From the NCBI GenBank assembly GCA_913061235.1, contig CAJXTB010000002.1:62001-126000 (forward strand): DNA of 64,000 nucleotides. The letters run 5' to 3'. Below, one piece after another: positions 47,301 to 55,916 of this stretch. The number at the start of each line of letters is the position of its first letter. Position 1 is the stretch's first letter. The stretch is from an uncultured Pseudomonadota bacterium (GTDB taxonomy: Bacteria > Myxococcota_A > UBA796 > GCA-2862545). The notes under the pieces are model-generated. The model had not been told where the DNA came from and made no database searches. It saw only the letters and a list, made by a program, of their open reading frames with translations. A program made the translations under genes and the position numbers.

Positions 47301-47619
47301 TTACTTCCGTCAGTTCGAGCTGGGGCCACTCATTGGAGAGACGACCTGGGGCGGTCTGGTGGGGCTTGAAGGCTCGCTGGAGTTGCTGACGGGAGGCGGC
47401 GTTACCGCACCGTCCTTCGCCTTCGTCAACCGAGACGGCGAGTGGGACGTAGAACGCACCGGTGTCGCACCGGACCTGCCCTTGTTGAACCTGCCAGACG
47501 ACGAGAACGCAGGCCGAGACCCACAGCTAGACGCCGCCATCGAGGCAGTCATGACAGCGCTGCAGACCTGGGAAGACCCGGTACCACCGCGTCCATCGAC
47601 CTATCCACGACGCCCCTGA
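44350..47619 (+). CDS. tricorn-type protease (S41 family)
   Basis: Tricorn proteases degrade oligopeptides released by the proteasome or other proteases. The 1089-residue product has a short signal-like start (SVLLVAALALATT), two beta-propellers of TolB/WD type (ARISPDGSKIAFTAAYEGDPDVWVVPATGG; VAWSPDGNDLAYISDQSGEQQIY), and a basic linker (DERRRERRKRRRQ). The C1 domain follows with GHAYAWDG (catalytic His near residue 755), then a PDZ domain (LLAIDGHELV) and the C2 S41 domain with nucleophile Ser in GYAGSGGDAFPYYF near residue 977. Numbering is close to archaeal tricorn. It is translationally coupled to the Mpo1-like gene. Confidence 0.93.
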   Translation: MSVLLVAALALATTTGGVPRFPDIHDETVVFTAGGDLWRVPVTGGTAERITTHEGVERFARISPDGSKIAFTAAYEGDPDVWVVPATGGAVERLTYHTTNSLDDVVWDWTADGERVLFGSRHQAEDWRYLQLYTVGLDGGLPEPVLMSDTGISAFMPDGRLVFNRKFRNFRTWKRYRGGMQQDLWTYDPVSDSSERLTTFAGTDTSPMPHADGSILFVSDRPDTSEDGGPEYSARNLFRRDSDGTVTQLTSHTDFDVQWPALHGDRVVYMLAGDLRVYDIQAATDTELDIVIPDEAMGTRAQREEWDADPWTSSIGPQGKRVAVIAHGNLFTVPVEEGSWRAIATNSDERVTEVAWSPDGNDLAYISDQSGEQQIYLATQSGENEPRVLTTLSGKWLSGLTWSLEGDHISVMDQEFRLWDLNVVSREMREVDVGEHGPAGNAAYSHDGEWLAYLKNEDSGLSALWLYDVRSGENHRVTSGFDDDIDVAWDPEGRFLYLVSRRNFDLVTNTFEHRMVHRMTDQIYALRLTEDAEHPVPTRSDEEVEADGTPDIDPEPVDERRRERRKRRRQTQEVVPEAPRVRIDLEGLADRLHQLPIEPGRYGNLAATEDGVLFMQQPAIDDGSDGKLMHYSLEDQEVEGIVSGPEGFELAAGGDKLLYIDGYRRVYVTDARADGGRGERVSLSDLSAWTNPEEEWARTLDEVRRYLRDTFYDPDMHGHDWDALHARYQGLLSRATDTSDVSWLIGEYISELNVGHAYAWDGWDGLQGVTTGMLGADLVSTPDGVRIERIFAGEPGRDDRTSPLRAPGVDVSAGDYLLAIDGHELVLGDNPHKWLVGTAGRSIRLTVSANASGIGSRVVTVEPLSSDRELRYWEGARERRAYVHEQTDGRVAYVHVPNTSSRGYTEYVRGLYAQHRMDGMVIDVRYNGGGFIPEMFVEPLLRPHYNTWVPRTGADWRTPGVAVHGPKAMLTNGYAGSGGDAFPYYFRQFELGPLIGETTWGGLVGLEGSLELLTGGGVTAPSFAFVNRDGEWDVERTGVAPDLPLLNLPDDENAGRDPQLDAAIEAVMTALQTWEDPVPPRPSTYPRRP

Positions 47620-47844
47620 TCGGTCGGTGTCGCATCCTGGACAGGCGTCCTAGAACGTGGCGCCATCAGGCGACCCGGATACCGGCAGTACTCGCCAGGT
47701 GTGATGGAGGATAACCTATTAACAAGCTAGATAATCGACTGTTCCTTGAGGTCGTTTGATGTGGATTGATAGGGTCTGGCAAGGGTCAACAGTGGACGTT
47801 TCGCTGCGGACACGCCATACAGGTTGGCACTTGCTGGAGTTGCG
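47620..47844. other. spacer with AT-rich promoter-like stretch, no gene
   Basis: Bases 47710-47775 are markedly AT-rich for this genome and contain GATAAT (47730-47735) and TTGAGG (47746-47751), but no well-spaced -35/-10 pair. This is likely the control region of the following gene. Confidence 0.4.
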
Positions 47845-48837
47845 ATGATTGTCCTGGTTTTGTCCATGTTGTTGCCGGTTGCTAATGCCGCGTGTCCTGA
47901 CCCGACCCCCATGTCGGAGCTGACGGCTAGCGTTGACGATTCAATGCTTTCCTTCGCAACACTTGATGAAGAAGGCTTCATTGAATCGAGCGACACACTG
48001 CTACAGGGCGTGCCGTGTCTCTCCGAGGCCATTGGTGCTGCAGATGCCGCATCCATCCATCGTTCCTTGGCAATGCGCGCCTTTTGGGACGGCGATGACG
48101 CCAACGCAACGGCCTACTTCCGTGCTGCACGTCGCCTGGAGCCAAACCACGTGCTCTCCAACAAAATTGCGCCGGAAGGAGGCCCACTGGCCACTCTGTA
48201 CGCCGGTGCAGAGCGTCCAGCGGTCCGCATGTCGAGCATGAGCGCTCCGGCATGGACCACCGTCTACGTTGACGGCGAGCGCGCTAGCCAGCGCCCACAA
48301 GGCGTACCAGCGCTCTTCCAATACGAAGTCGGCGGTGAAGGCATTATCTGGAGTGGGCTTGTTGAAGGCGGCGTTGAGCCACCCTCTCTGGACGACGCTC
48401 GCGCCCTTCGTGGCGGCTCGCCCGTGCCTGACTCGGGTGCCATGACTCGGACCGACCCTGTTGAGACTCCTGACCCCGACCCCGTCGTGACTGTGGCGGT
48501 TCCAGACGGAAACGGCGGCACCACACGCGTCGAAGACATTGATGCTTCGGGCGCAGTCGCCAACAACTCCGGCTCCACCCGTGACCGTGATGAACGTCGT
48601 TCGCGCGACCGCGGAGACAGCGGTGGTGGAAGCGCCAAGGGGCCGCTAATCGGCGCTACCGTCGCAACTGGCGTGATTGCCGCTGGCCTGTTCGGAGTCT
48701 CCGCGTACTCGCGCAGCCAGTTCGACAGCATCCCCACGGAATCTCGTTACAACCTCACCAACGCCACGTTCTTTGGCTCTGTTGGCGCAGCTGCAGTGAC
48801 CGCAGGACTTCTCGGCGCGACCATCGCCGTCAAGTAG
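47845..48837 (+). CDS. exported hypothetical protein with Asp/Arg-rich linker and C-terminal helices
   Basis: The chosen start is ATG 47845, with GGAG at 47836-47839; the in-frame TTG at 47824 is less likely. The 330-residue product has a signal peptide (MIVLVLSMLLPVANA) and a TPR-like helical part (DAASIHRSLAMRAFWDGDDA, YFRAARRLEPNH). A beta segment like a PEGA unit follows (TTVYVDGERASQRPQGVPALF), then a linker rich in Asp, Arg and Gly and two C-terminal hydrophobic helices. It resembles exported PEGA-domain proteins of Myxococcota, with no known function. A perfect terminator follows. Confidence 0.8.
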   Translation: MIVLVLSMLLPVANAACPDPTPMSELTASVDDSMLSFATLDEEGFIESSDTLLQGVPCLSEAIGAADAASIHRSLAMRAFWDGDDANATAYFRAARRLEPNHVLSNKIAPEGGPLATLYAGAERPAVRMSSMSAPAWTTVYVDGERASQRPQGVPALFQYEVGGEGIIWSGLVEGGVEPPSLDDARALRGGSPVPDSGAMTRTDPVETPDPDPVVTVAVPDGNGGTTRVEDIDASGAVANNSGSTRDRDERRSRDRGDSGGGSAKGPLIGATVATGVIAAGLFGVSAYSRSQFDSIPTESRYNLTNATFFGSVGAAAVTAGLLGATIAVK

Positions 48838-48855
48838 AACTGTAGCGCCTAGAAG

Positions 48856-48889
48856 GGCCCGAGTCGCACCAGCGACTCGGGCCTTTTTT
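48856..48889 (+). terminator. rho-independent terminator
   Basis: A perfect 12-bp stem (GGCCCGAGTCGC / GCGACTCGGGCC) with loop ACCA is followed by six T. Confidence 0.95.
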
Positions 48890-48968
48890 GTTTCCGCCGT
48901 CAGCTCAACGCCGCAATCCCCTCCGCCTCACCCGAGATTCCGTAGCAGAGAACTTGGTAGTTCGGGAG

Positions 48969-49164
48969 GTCAGATGTCAGATGTCAGAGTTCAGAACAGA
49001 CGCTTCGCGCCTGCAAAATCGAGCGGGAGGAGCTTGCCGGTTGCTGGTTGGCTGCTTCTTGGTCTCACGCCACACGCCACGCGCCACACGTCGCCGCTTG
49101 CGCTGAAAGCTGATTGCAGGCGTCGCAGGACGCTTGCTCTGACCTCTGATGTCTGACCTCTGAC
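48969..49164. repeat. heptad inverted-arm element D
   Basis: The left arm has four NTCAGAN units at 48969-48996, preceded by TTCGGGAG as in element C. The right arm has four inverted units at 49137-49164, followed by ATCC. Inner hairpins are the inverse of AGGCGC-GAA-GCGTCT (left) and GCGTC-GCAG-GACGC (right). The interior holds a second heptad run of type CACGCCA (49066-49093). Further heptad-like words (GTCACAG, CTCACCG) follow at 49189-49202. No gene is seen between 48838 and 49232. Confidence 0.88.
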
Positions 49165-49232
49165 ATCCATCCAACGACAGATTCCGTTGTCACAGCTCAC
49201 CGTTGACAGACCCAGCGCACTGCCACCCGCTT

Positions 49233-52200
49233 CTACCGGCCGACTGTGACCTCGATGGACTCGGTGACGGAGCCAAAGGTCGCGGTCAGCGTCGCCGTTC
49301 CTGCGCCTGTGGCACGAACCTCGTTGGTGCCTTGCTCCACGGCCAACACACCCGCGTTGCTGCTCGTCCAGGTCACGGACCAGGTCAGGTCCAGCTCTGT
49401 GCTGTCGGCGAGCTGTGCGGAGGCGAAGAAGGCTTGAATGGTTCCCACGGTGAGTGGCTGGCCTTGAGCAATGGTCAGGCTGTCGATGCGAGCATCCGTG
49501 ACGGTCACGACCATCGGCTGCGTCCGACTTCCGTCCAGCTCACCGGTAATCGTTGCGGTACCAGGCCCCTGGGCAACCATGTTGCTGCCGCGGACGGACA
49601 CCACTCGCGGGTCAGTGCTTGTCCACTCGATGCTGTTCTTCACATTGACGAACGAGCCGTCCATCAGCACAGCGCTGGCGTCTAGGTTGACTTCTGCGCC
49701 TAGGGGCAGGCGTTCAATGAGTGGGTCACCGGTGACCATCAAGACGTCGGGTAGGGTGACGTCTACGTTGGCATTCGGCGTAATCATTGAGCCCCAGCGT
49801 GCGAAGACGCGGGCACTACCCGGAGACACACCGGTCACTCGGCCAGAGCTGTCCACGGTCAAGATCGTTGGGTCGCTCGACTGCCACTCTGCGGTATCTG
49901 TGACGCCGATGCGACCACTGTCTGCGACCGCGAACGCCTGTAGCATGGCGTCTTCACCGACTTCGAGGGACAGGGAGCGTGGCTCAAGCGTGATGCCTGC
50001 CGTGTCTGGGTTGAGAACTTCGATGCGCAGTGGCTCGGTGCGAACGTCGCCGCGACGCGCCGTGATCTCTGCGACACCCATTCCAACGGCCCGGATCTGC
50101 CCATTGGGCAGTGCCTCGATGACACTGGAGTTGCTCGAGACCCACTCGGCGTACGACGTGATCTCGCGGGCACTTCCGTCTCCATACACCGCAGTTGCAG
50201 ACAGGGTCTCTGTGCCATCCACGACCATTGCAGAGACCGGTGGGAAGAGGGTCATGCCAATAGGCGACGAGTCGGTCACACGGACGGTGTATGTCTCGGA
50301 TGACGCGCTGCCCCAGGTGGCGGTGATGTCGGTTGAGCCTTCGACGCGTGCGCGCAGCTCGCCGTCCACGGTCATCTTGGCGATGAGGCTGTCTGAGATG
50401 TCCCAGGTGACTTGCGCGCTGACATCGCGCACTGCACCGCTAGGCAACACAGCCAAGACGGTAGGCGCGATGATTTCGCCGGTTGAGTAAGCACTATCAA
50501 TACCTTGAACCACGAGGCTCTGAACGCCCAAGTCTCCAACTGTGATGTCAGCAGGCCGGAAGCGGATGCCCTGGAACTCGCCGCCAACCGTGGTTGTACC
50601 TGGCTTGATGCCTCGAACAATACCGCGCCGGTCTACGGTCGCAATGCTGGAGTCGTCACCGAACCAGCGGATGGCATCGCTCACGTCTGCAATGCGTCCG
50701 TCCGTGTAGATGGCCTGTGCGGACAGCTGGTACGAGCCATCTGGCTGGATGCTGATCTCGGCAGGCTGCACGGTCAGACCGGCAACGGGCACGTCTACGA
50801 CTTCTACACGAACTGCCTCATTGGACACGCCGTCTACTTCGGCTGTGACCTCGGTAAAGCCGACTTGGTTGGCCCGCAAGCGGCCGGTAGCGTCGATAGT
50901 GGCGACCTCTGGGCGTGAGGAACTCCAGGCGGCCTCAGCAGTCAGGTCACGCACGGCCCGGTCGGTGTAGGCACCCGAGGCGTTGAGCTGAATGACTTCG
51001 AGCGGCGCCAAGATGATGTTCTCTGGAGTCACGCGAACACGTGCGAGTCGCGCGGGACCGGTATCGAGGACGATGACGCGGGCTGTGTTCGTGTCCGGGT
51101 TGATGACCACGGTGCGTCCTTGGTCGTCAAGCAGTACCGCGTTGCCTTGCCGGTCTACAACCGACGTCCCGTCTTCGTTCAACAGTGGCTCGTACTGTGG
51201 CAAGTCCGGGGGAGACCAGCCAACCAACTCGCCGGTGTTCAAGTCGCGAACGCTCGGCAAGCCGCTGACGGGGTCCAGCACAACCACTTGCCCAGTCTCG
51301 GGGTCCGTGACCACTTCGCCTGTTTCACCGTCGACAAGCGCTTCGGGCTCGACATCCGCGACAGCAGGTTCAAACGGCTCGAAAGTACCGGTCTCGACGT
51401 CGCGGATGGCCGGCTCTTCGGTGACTGGGTCGATGACCACCTGTTGGCCCGTAGAGGGGTCCACAACCGCTTGGCCCGTCTGCGGGTCCAAGTACGGAGG
51501 CAAGGTCACTTCCATGCCTGCAGGCGGACGCCAGGGCTCGTAGGCGCCAGTTATTGGGTCACGCAGCGACGGCAGGCCGGATGCTGGGTTGAGCACAACT
51601 GGGCGGCCAGTGGGCGGGTCGATGACCGGGCGTGCAGTCTCGGCGTCTACGAAGGCAGGCGCATCGGAGCCTGGAACAGTGAACTCGCCTGCGTCAACAG
51701 CGCTCGACGGTGGCGACCATGCTGCGAATGAGCCGGTGTCCGGGTCACGCAGTGCTGGCAAGCCGGTCTGTGGGTCGACAAAGACGGGACGTTCCGTGCT
51801 CGGATCGATGACCGGTCGTGCGGTGACTGGGTCCAGGTAGGGGACCAAGTCGGCGTCCGCGACCGCAGGCTCGCCGGCATCCGTTGCCGATGCTGGAGGG
51901 CTCCACGCCGTAAACGCACCGGTGTCTGGGTCTTGCAGTGCTGGAAGACCCGTTGTGGGGTTCACAACCACCGGACGGTCGGTGATGGGGTCGATGACGG
52001 GTAGGGATGTCGTCGGGTCCAAGTAGGGAACCGAGCCGACGTCCGCGACGGCGGGTTCTCCGGCATCCGTTGCCGATGCCGGAGCGCTCCATGCAGTAAA
52101 CACCCCGGTGTCTGGATCTTGCAGCGCCGGCAGACCGGTCGCTGGGTTCACGACCACAGGGCGGTTCGTGACCGGGTCAATGACCGGCGCATTGGTCGCT

Positions 52201-54989
52201 GGGTCTAGGTACGTTGCCGCAACAATGATGTCGGGCTCTGGCGACCATGGTTGAAGGTCGCCGTTGTCGCGGTTGACGAGCGCTGGAAAGCCAGTCTCTG
52301 GGGACAGAACGACGTACTGCCCGCTCGGCTCGTCGAAGACAGGTTTGCGAGTATCTCTGTCGATGTACGGAACGTAGCCGCCAATGTCCGCAAGGGGTTG
52401 GCCGTTGTCGGTGATGATGACAAGCCGGTAGTCGACCTTCTGCATGGGGTTGTTGCTCATATAGATCGAAACGGGGGCGGTGCTGACGTTACTGCGAAGC
52501 ATGTACGTTCCGGGGGGAACATCGCGGAATACGAAGCGGCCGTTGGCGTCTGTGGTGGTCTGTAGTGCTCCCAATTGCACCACCTGGTTGGCGGCGAGCT
52601 CGTCCCCCTGACCACCACCACGACCATCCCCGTCTAGGTCCACCCAGACATCACCAGCAATTGTGCGAATGGGCTCCAAGGCAAAGTGGGCTTTTGCCAA
52701 CTGACCGGGGATGTGCTGAAAGTCAATGTTCAGCGACTGGGCCAAGTAGTTTGCTGGGAAGTCCAGTGGTGAGACCGATGCGGTGTAGCGACCGGGCGGC
52801 AGGTTCCGCCCCACACCGCGCCCGTCGATCAGCTCAACAATGGACTCTTCTTCGGTGTCACGGTTGACCAGTGTGACTGGAGTCACCTCGAGCATGGGCT
52901 CGACATTCTGAAAGACACCGTCTCGGTTGTTGTCCGCGAACACGCGAACATCCACAGTGCCAGCGTAGGTGAGTGGGATGGAGACCCGTGTTGCGGCGGG
53001 ACCGCCAATTCGCACCGTCTCACGGCCATTTGAGACAAAGCCATCTGCCGAGACAAGGATGGAGTATGTTCCGTTGGGAATGTCCCGTGCCTTGAATCGG
53101 CCTGAGTCATCAGGGGTGCCAACCCGCGTACCGCCAATATCTACACTGGCGTTCGAGACCTCAGGTTCGTCTTCATCCTGTGTGCCATTGCCGTTGATGT
53201 CTGCAAAGACAACGCCGGTGACACGACCTTCTGCGCCGAGTCTCCCGTTGAACAACTGCAGACTGGCGCCCAGAGTCAAGCGCGTGAGTGAGGGACTCCC
53301 GGCAAGTGCAAGGGCATGGAACGCTTGGGCATCAAATGAGACAGGAAAGTCGGGAGACCATCGCGCTCCGCCTCCAAAGCCGAGGGAAGGCTGGATTCTG
53401 CCGTCTTCGGGACTCGATGAGGTCTGCGTGAACAGCGAAGCGCTCAGTATGGGCTTGGTGAACGTCACTTGGGAGCGAAGCGTGTGGCGTAGACTCACTG
53501 CGTCGGAGCGGATTCGGGCGTTGTAGCGCATGGCGAAGGCCCACGGGCCTGGAGGCTGGTACCGGAACAGGACGTTTCCACCCGGGGTTCCGCGGCGGTT
53601 TATGCCGTTTTCGACTAGGGAATAGCTGTACAGCGCAGTCGCGGTAAGGCGCATGTAGCGCTGTCCGGTACTGAGGGACAACGCACCCACATGGGATTGT
53701 TTCTGTTCTGTATTGCCGGGCACGCGGGGACCGCTCTGTAGCCAGCGGTACGAGATGGACAACGACAGCGGCGATGCCACGCGAAGACCAATCTGGGTAC
53801 CAATGGTGTCCTGCTTGGTCCCAGGTGTGGTCTCGGTGTCGCCAAACCGGGTTGAGTTGCCAAAGATGCTGGTGCGGAACCGCTCCCCGCCGGTCTGGGC
53901 GATGTAGTTAATGCCGAAGGTGGACGGCCTGCCGACATTGCCTGCAAGACGAAAATCGTTGTCCGTTGCAAAAGCCGTCACATCAATGCTTGAGAAGCCT
54001 GACTCGTTCTGAACCCGTGTAGTGACGCCGACTCCCGAGCCTCCTCCGGCACGCGCGATGGCAACCGATGTGCTGACGAATCGCTCGGTTAAGATGAGGC
54101 GGGCGGAGCCAAATCCGGTGGTCTCGCGCAGTAGTGGGTTGGCGGTGGCCCCAACCGTTGCAACAGTCGCCAAGTTCTTTGTGAACTGCCAGCGACCGTT
54201 TGCGCCGGCAACCACACCACGCTGAGGAGCGGCCAAGTCGCAGCAGGTGCCGGGTCTAGCTGTACCGATCCACCCGGTGACGGCTCCGGAGGAGTCTCTC
54301 GGCTGAAAGGTAATGGAGCCGCCGTTAAAGCCGACACCACTCTGGCCGGGAATCTCGGGGGCAATGGTCACTGTGCCTTGCCCTAAGGCCCAGCCAATAC
54401 CGTGCTTTTCGTGCAGTCCCTCAAGGCGAAGGTTCGGCACACGCCACGGGGTCCCAGAGCTACGCGTTGCGTCGAACCGGCCGGTGTAGTGGTCGTCATC
54501 GTTTGCGTACTGCACATTTGCCGAGTGCATCTGCTGCGTATTGTTGAGCTGCCCTTCGGCGAGGTTGGCAGTAAAGCCGAAGCGGTAGCCGAGGCCCGGC
54601 TGATCTTGAAGACCGGCGTTGGGCACTGCCGCTTGAACCGCTTTGGGGGCGCGGTCCACGTTGAACACGTACGACTGCATACCCGATGGCATCATGACCA
54701 AGACGGTCCCGGACCCTACCTGAATCAAGTTGCCGGTGACCGAGAAGCCCTGGGGTGTCTGCTTGGCGGTGACAACCGCAGGCTCCAAGGACACCACTTG
54801 AACGGGGCCACCTAGGTTGAAAGATAGCGTCTCACCGTTGAAGACGTGAATCGGGCCGTCATCAACAATCGGCAGGCCTTCGAACTGCACGGTACTTTCC
54901 GCTGCATCCAGCTCTTGCGCCGCAGCGTCTACCAGACAACCCAAGGTCGTCAGTACGGACAGCAGTACAAGGTGGAAGATGCGGAACAT
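49233..54989 (-). CDS. giant surface protein: usher-like beta-barrel, SdrD/Cna-type domains, tandem repeats, seven Big_2 domains
   Basis: The 1918-residue product has a signal peptide ending DAAAQE and a small N-terminal beta domain. A barrel-like region of about 450 residues follows (YRFGFTANLAEGQLNN ... LGASLQLFNGRLGAEG). From about residue 588 come three regulatory or SdrD-type modules (GVVFADINGNGTQDEDEPE; VRVFADNNRDGVFQN; GDVWVDLDGDG), then about eight 55-62-residue repeats with PVIDPxTxRPVVVNP, and from about residue 1310 seven bacterial Ig-like Big_2 domains. Barrel followed by GVVFxDxNxNGxxDxxE is the layout of CS1/CooC-type fimbrial ushers. The gene lies 17 bases behind a PapD-like chaperone gene. 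An usher or surface-anchor role is inference. No clear Shine-Dalgarno sequence is seen. Confidence 0.85.
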   Translation of the reverse strand: MFRIFHLVLLSVLTTLGCLVDAAAQELDAAESTVQFEGLPIVDDGPIHVFNGETLSFNLGGPVQVVSLEPAVVTAKQTPQGFSVTGNLIQVGSGTVLVMMPSGMQSYVFNVDRAPKAVQAAVPNAGLQDQPGLGYRFGFTANLAEGQLNNTQQMHSANVQYANDDDHYTGRFDATRSSGTPWRVPNLRLEGLHEKHGIGWALGQGTVTIAPEIPGQSGVGFNGGSITFQPRDSSGAVTGWIGTARPGTCCDLAAPQRGVVAGANGRWQFTKNLATVATVGATANPLLRETTGFGSARLILTERFVSTSVAIARAGGGSGVGVTTRVQNESGFSSIDVTAFATDNDFRLAGNVGRPSTFGINYIAQTGGERFRTSIFGNSTRFGDTETTPGTKQDTIGTQIGLRVASPLSLSISYRWLQSGPRVPGNTEQKQSHVGALSLSTGQRYMRLTATALYSYSLVENGINRRGTPGGNVLFRYQPPGPWAFAMRYNARIRSDAVSLRHTLRSQVTFTKPILSASLFTQTSSSPEDGRIQPSLGFGGGARWSPDFPVSFDAQAFHALALAGSPSLTRLTLGASLQLFNGRLGAEGRVTGVVFADINGNGTQDEDEPEVSNASVDIGGTRVGTPDDSGRFKARDIPNGTYSILVSADGFVSNGRETVRIGGPAATRVSIPLTYAGTVDVRVFADNNRDGVFQNVEPMLEVTPVTLVNRDTEEESIVELIDGRGVGRNLPPGRYTASVSPLDFPANYLAQSLNIDFQHIPGQLAKAHFALEPIRTIAGDVWVDLDGDGRGGGQGDELAANQVVQLGALQTTTDANGRFVFRDVPPGTYMLRSNVSTAPVSIYMSNNPMQKVDYRLVIITDNGQPLADIGGYVPYIDRDTRKPVFDEPSGQYVVLSPETGFPALVNRDNGDLQPWSPEPDIIVAATYLDPATNAPVIDPVTNRPVVVNPATGLPALQDPDTGVFTAWSAPASATDAGEPAVADVGSVPYLDPTTSLPVIDPITDRPVVVNPTTGLPALQDPDTGAFTAWSPPASATDAGEPAVADADLVPYLDPVTARPVIDPSTERPVFVDPQTGLPALRDPDTGSFAAWSPPSSAVDAGEFTVPGSDAPAFVDAETARPVIDPPTGRPVVLNPASGLPSLRDPITGAYEPWRPPAGMEVTLPPYLDPQTGQAVVDPSTGQQVVIDPVTEEPAIRDVETGTFEPFEPAVADVEPEALVDGETGEVVTDPETGQVVVLDPVSGLPSVRDLNTGELVGWSPPDLPQYEPLLNEDGTSVVDRQGNAVLLDDQGRTVVINPDTNTARVIVLDTGPARLARVRVTPENIILAPLEVIQLNASGAYTDRAVRDLTAEAAWSSSRPEVATIDATGRLRANQVGFTEVTAEVDGVSNEAVRVEVVDVPVAGLTVQPAEISIQPDGSYQLSAQAIYTDGRIADVSDAIRWFGDDSSIATVDRRGIVRGIKPGTTTVGGEFQGIRFRPADITVGDLGVQSLVVQGIDSAYSTGEIIAPTVLAVLPSGAVRDVSAQVTWDISDSLIAKMTVDGELRARVEGSTDITATWGSASSETYTVRVTDSSPIGMTLFPPVSAMVVDGTETLSATAVYGDGSAREITSYAEWVSSNSSVIEALPNGQIRAVGMGVAEITARRGDVRTEPLRIEVLNPDTAGITLEPRSLSLEVGEDAMLQAFAVADSGRIGVTDTAEWQSSDPTILTVDSSGRVTGVSPGSARVFARWGSMITPNANVDVTLPDVLMVTGDPLIERLPLGAEVNLDASAVLMDGSFVNVKNSIEWTSTDPRVVSVRGSNMVAQGPGTATITGELDGSRTQPMVVTVTDARIDSLTIAQGQPLTVGTIQAFFASAQLADSTELDLTWSVTWTSSNAGVLAVEQGTNEVRATGAGTATLTATFGSVTESIEVTVGR
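51140..52390 (-). repeat. tandem 165-186-bp coding repeats inside the giant gene
   Basis: About eight units encode YLDPxTxxPVIDPxTxRPVV and then VNPxTGLPALxDPxTGxFxxW. Two central units of 62 residues (about 51.85-52.20 kb) are nearly identical, ending in the same PASATDAGEPAVAD linker, and outer units diverge step by step. This indicates recent unequal exchange in the middle of the array. Confidence 0.85.
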
Positions 54990-55006
54990 GATGCAGTCTA
55001 CAGGGT

Positions 55007-55834
55007 CTACAGCGGTGTAGGCTCTGAAACATCGGAGTCACTGTCTGTTACCTCAATCAGCGGAACGACGAGCGAGGTGCTGAACGGGATGGCACCCGAC
55101 TCACCGTACCGAACGGCGCCAACGACTGAGTACGTTCCGGCAGGAACGTCCATGGACCACTCCAGAGGAAACGACCCACTCTGCCCGGGAAGTAGAAAAT
55201 ACGGCGCCCGGGTGTCTAGCGACGACAAGACATCGCCGGATTCTGGGTCCTGCAGCGCCGCGACGACTCTTGGTCGCATGTGGGTGTCACCGGTATTGGT
55301 GAGGGTGAACGTGACTGTGGCTGGGGCCGCTCCGACGGGAGGGGACGCGGTCATCTCATCGACGGTCATGTCGTACGTGGTTTCAGTCGCGGACCGCAGC
55401 ATCACCGGAACCTTAAACGCAAGGCGGTTTCGTAGCCGTGTACCAGAGGGCTCATTGTCATAGGGGACGGAGCTTACGGTCAGACTTGCGAACTTGCTGC
55501 CGCTCCACGTCTCGCCGGGCTCAACGATAATCGAGAAATCAGCAGTGCTTCCAGCCGGTACAATCAACCGTGGTGGAAAGATGGACATCTGACTGCTCAG
55601 CGACAGCGGAGTGGTTCCAGAGGGCGGAAACTCACCCGACATGGTCTCAGCATTGTACCAAAAATCATCGACCCGGGTCTCAAAGGCCATGGGGACTGGA
55701 CTTAGGTTCTGTACGGTGACCGAGAAGGACGCGGCCCGTCCATTCGGCATTGTAGCGTCAACCCAAGTGGGGGTCACACCAACACTGCCTGCGACAGCGA
55801 CCTGGGACACGAGCAACAATAGACCAGTCAACAT
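55007..55834 (-). CDS. PapD-like periplasmic pilus chaperone
   Basis: The 275-residue product has a signal peptide (LLLLVSQVAVAG) and two Ig-like domains. The first contains VTPTWVDATMPNGRAASFSVTVQNLSP, an edge strand with IFPPRLIVPAGSTADFSIIV, and RLAFKVPVML where PapD chaperones have the long alternating G1 strand. Similarity to fimbrial chaperones is by layout; the invariant Arg/Lys pair was not confirmed. GGAGAG is placed four bases before the ATG at 55834. It lies between a small exported subunit-like gene and the giant barrel gene, the usual place of a chaperone in chaperone-usher operons. Confidence 0.75.
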   Translation of the reverse strand: MLTGLLLLVSQVAVAGSVGVTPTWVDATMPNGRAASFSVTVQNLSPVPMAFETRVDDFWYNAETMSGEFPPSGTTPLSLSSQMSIFPPRLIVPAGSTADFSIIVEPGETWSGSKFASLTVSSVPYDNEPSGTRLRNRLAFKVPVMLRSATETTYDMTVDEMTASPPVGAAPATVTFTLTNTGDTHMRPRVVAALQDPESGDVLSSLDTRAPYFLLPGQSGSFPLEWSMDVPAGTYSVVGAVRYGESGAIPFSTSLVVPLIEVTDSDSDVSEPTPL

Positions 55835-55860
55835 CTACTCTCCAGAAAAGGGCTGCACAC

Positions 55861-55898
55861 AAAGAAAAGCGCGCGACTAGGAACCCCCGGTCGCGCGC
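55861..55898 (-). terminator. attenuator between subunit and chaperone genes
   Basis: On the minus strand a perfect 9-bp stem (GCGCGCGAC / GTCGCGCGC) with a 12-base loop is followed by TTTTCTTT. It sits 18 bases after the subunit stop and 27 bases before the chaperone start, which would make the subunit far more abundant than the chaperone and giant protein. CTAGGAA just upstream on the transcript can pair with TTCCTAG in the loop, an alternative fold. Confidence 0.9.
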
Positions 55899-55916
55899 CC
55901 AATTCCTAGGAAAGCC

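Noticed and set aside
48969-49164. CRISPR-like array
   Set aside because: The repeat units are 7 bp with no spacers and the arms are inverted; there are no cas genes in the window.
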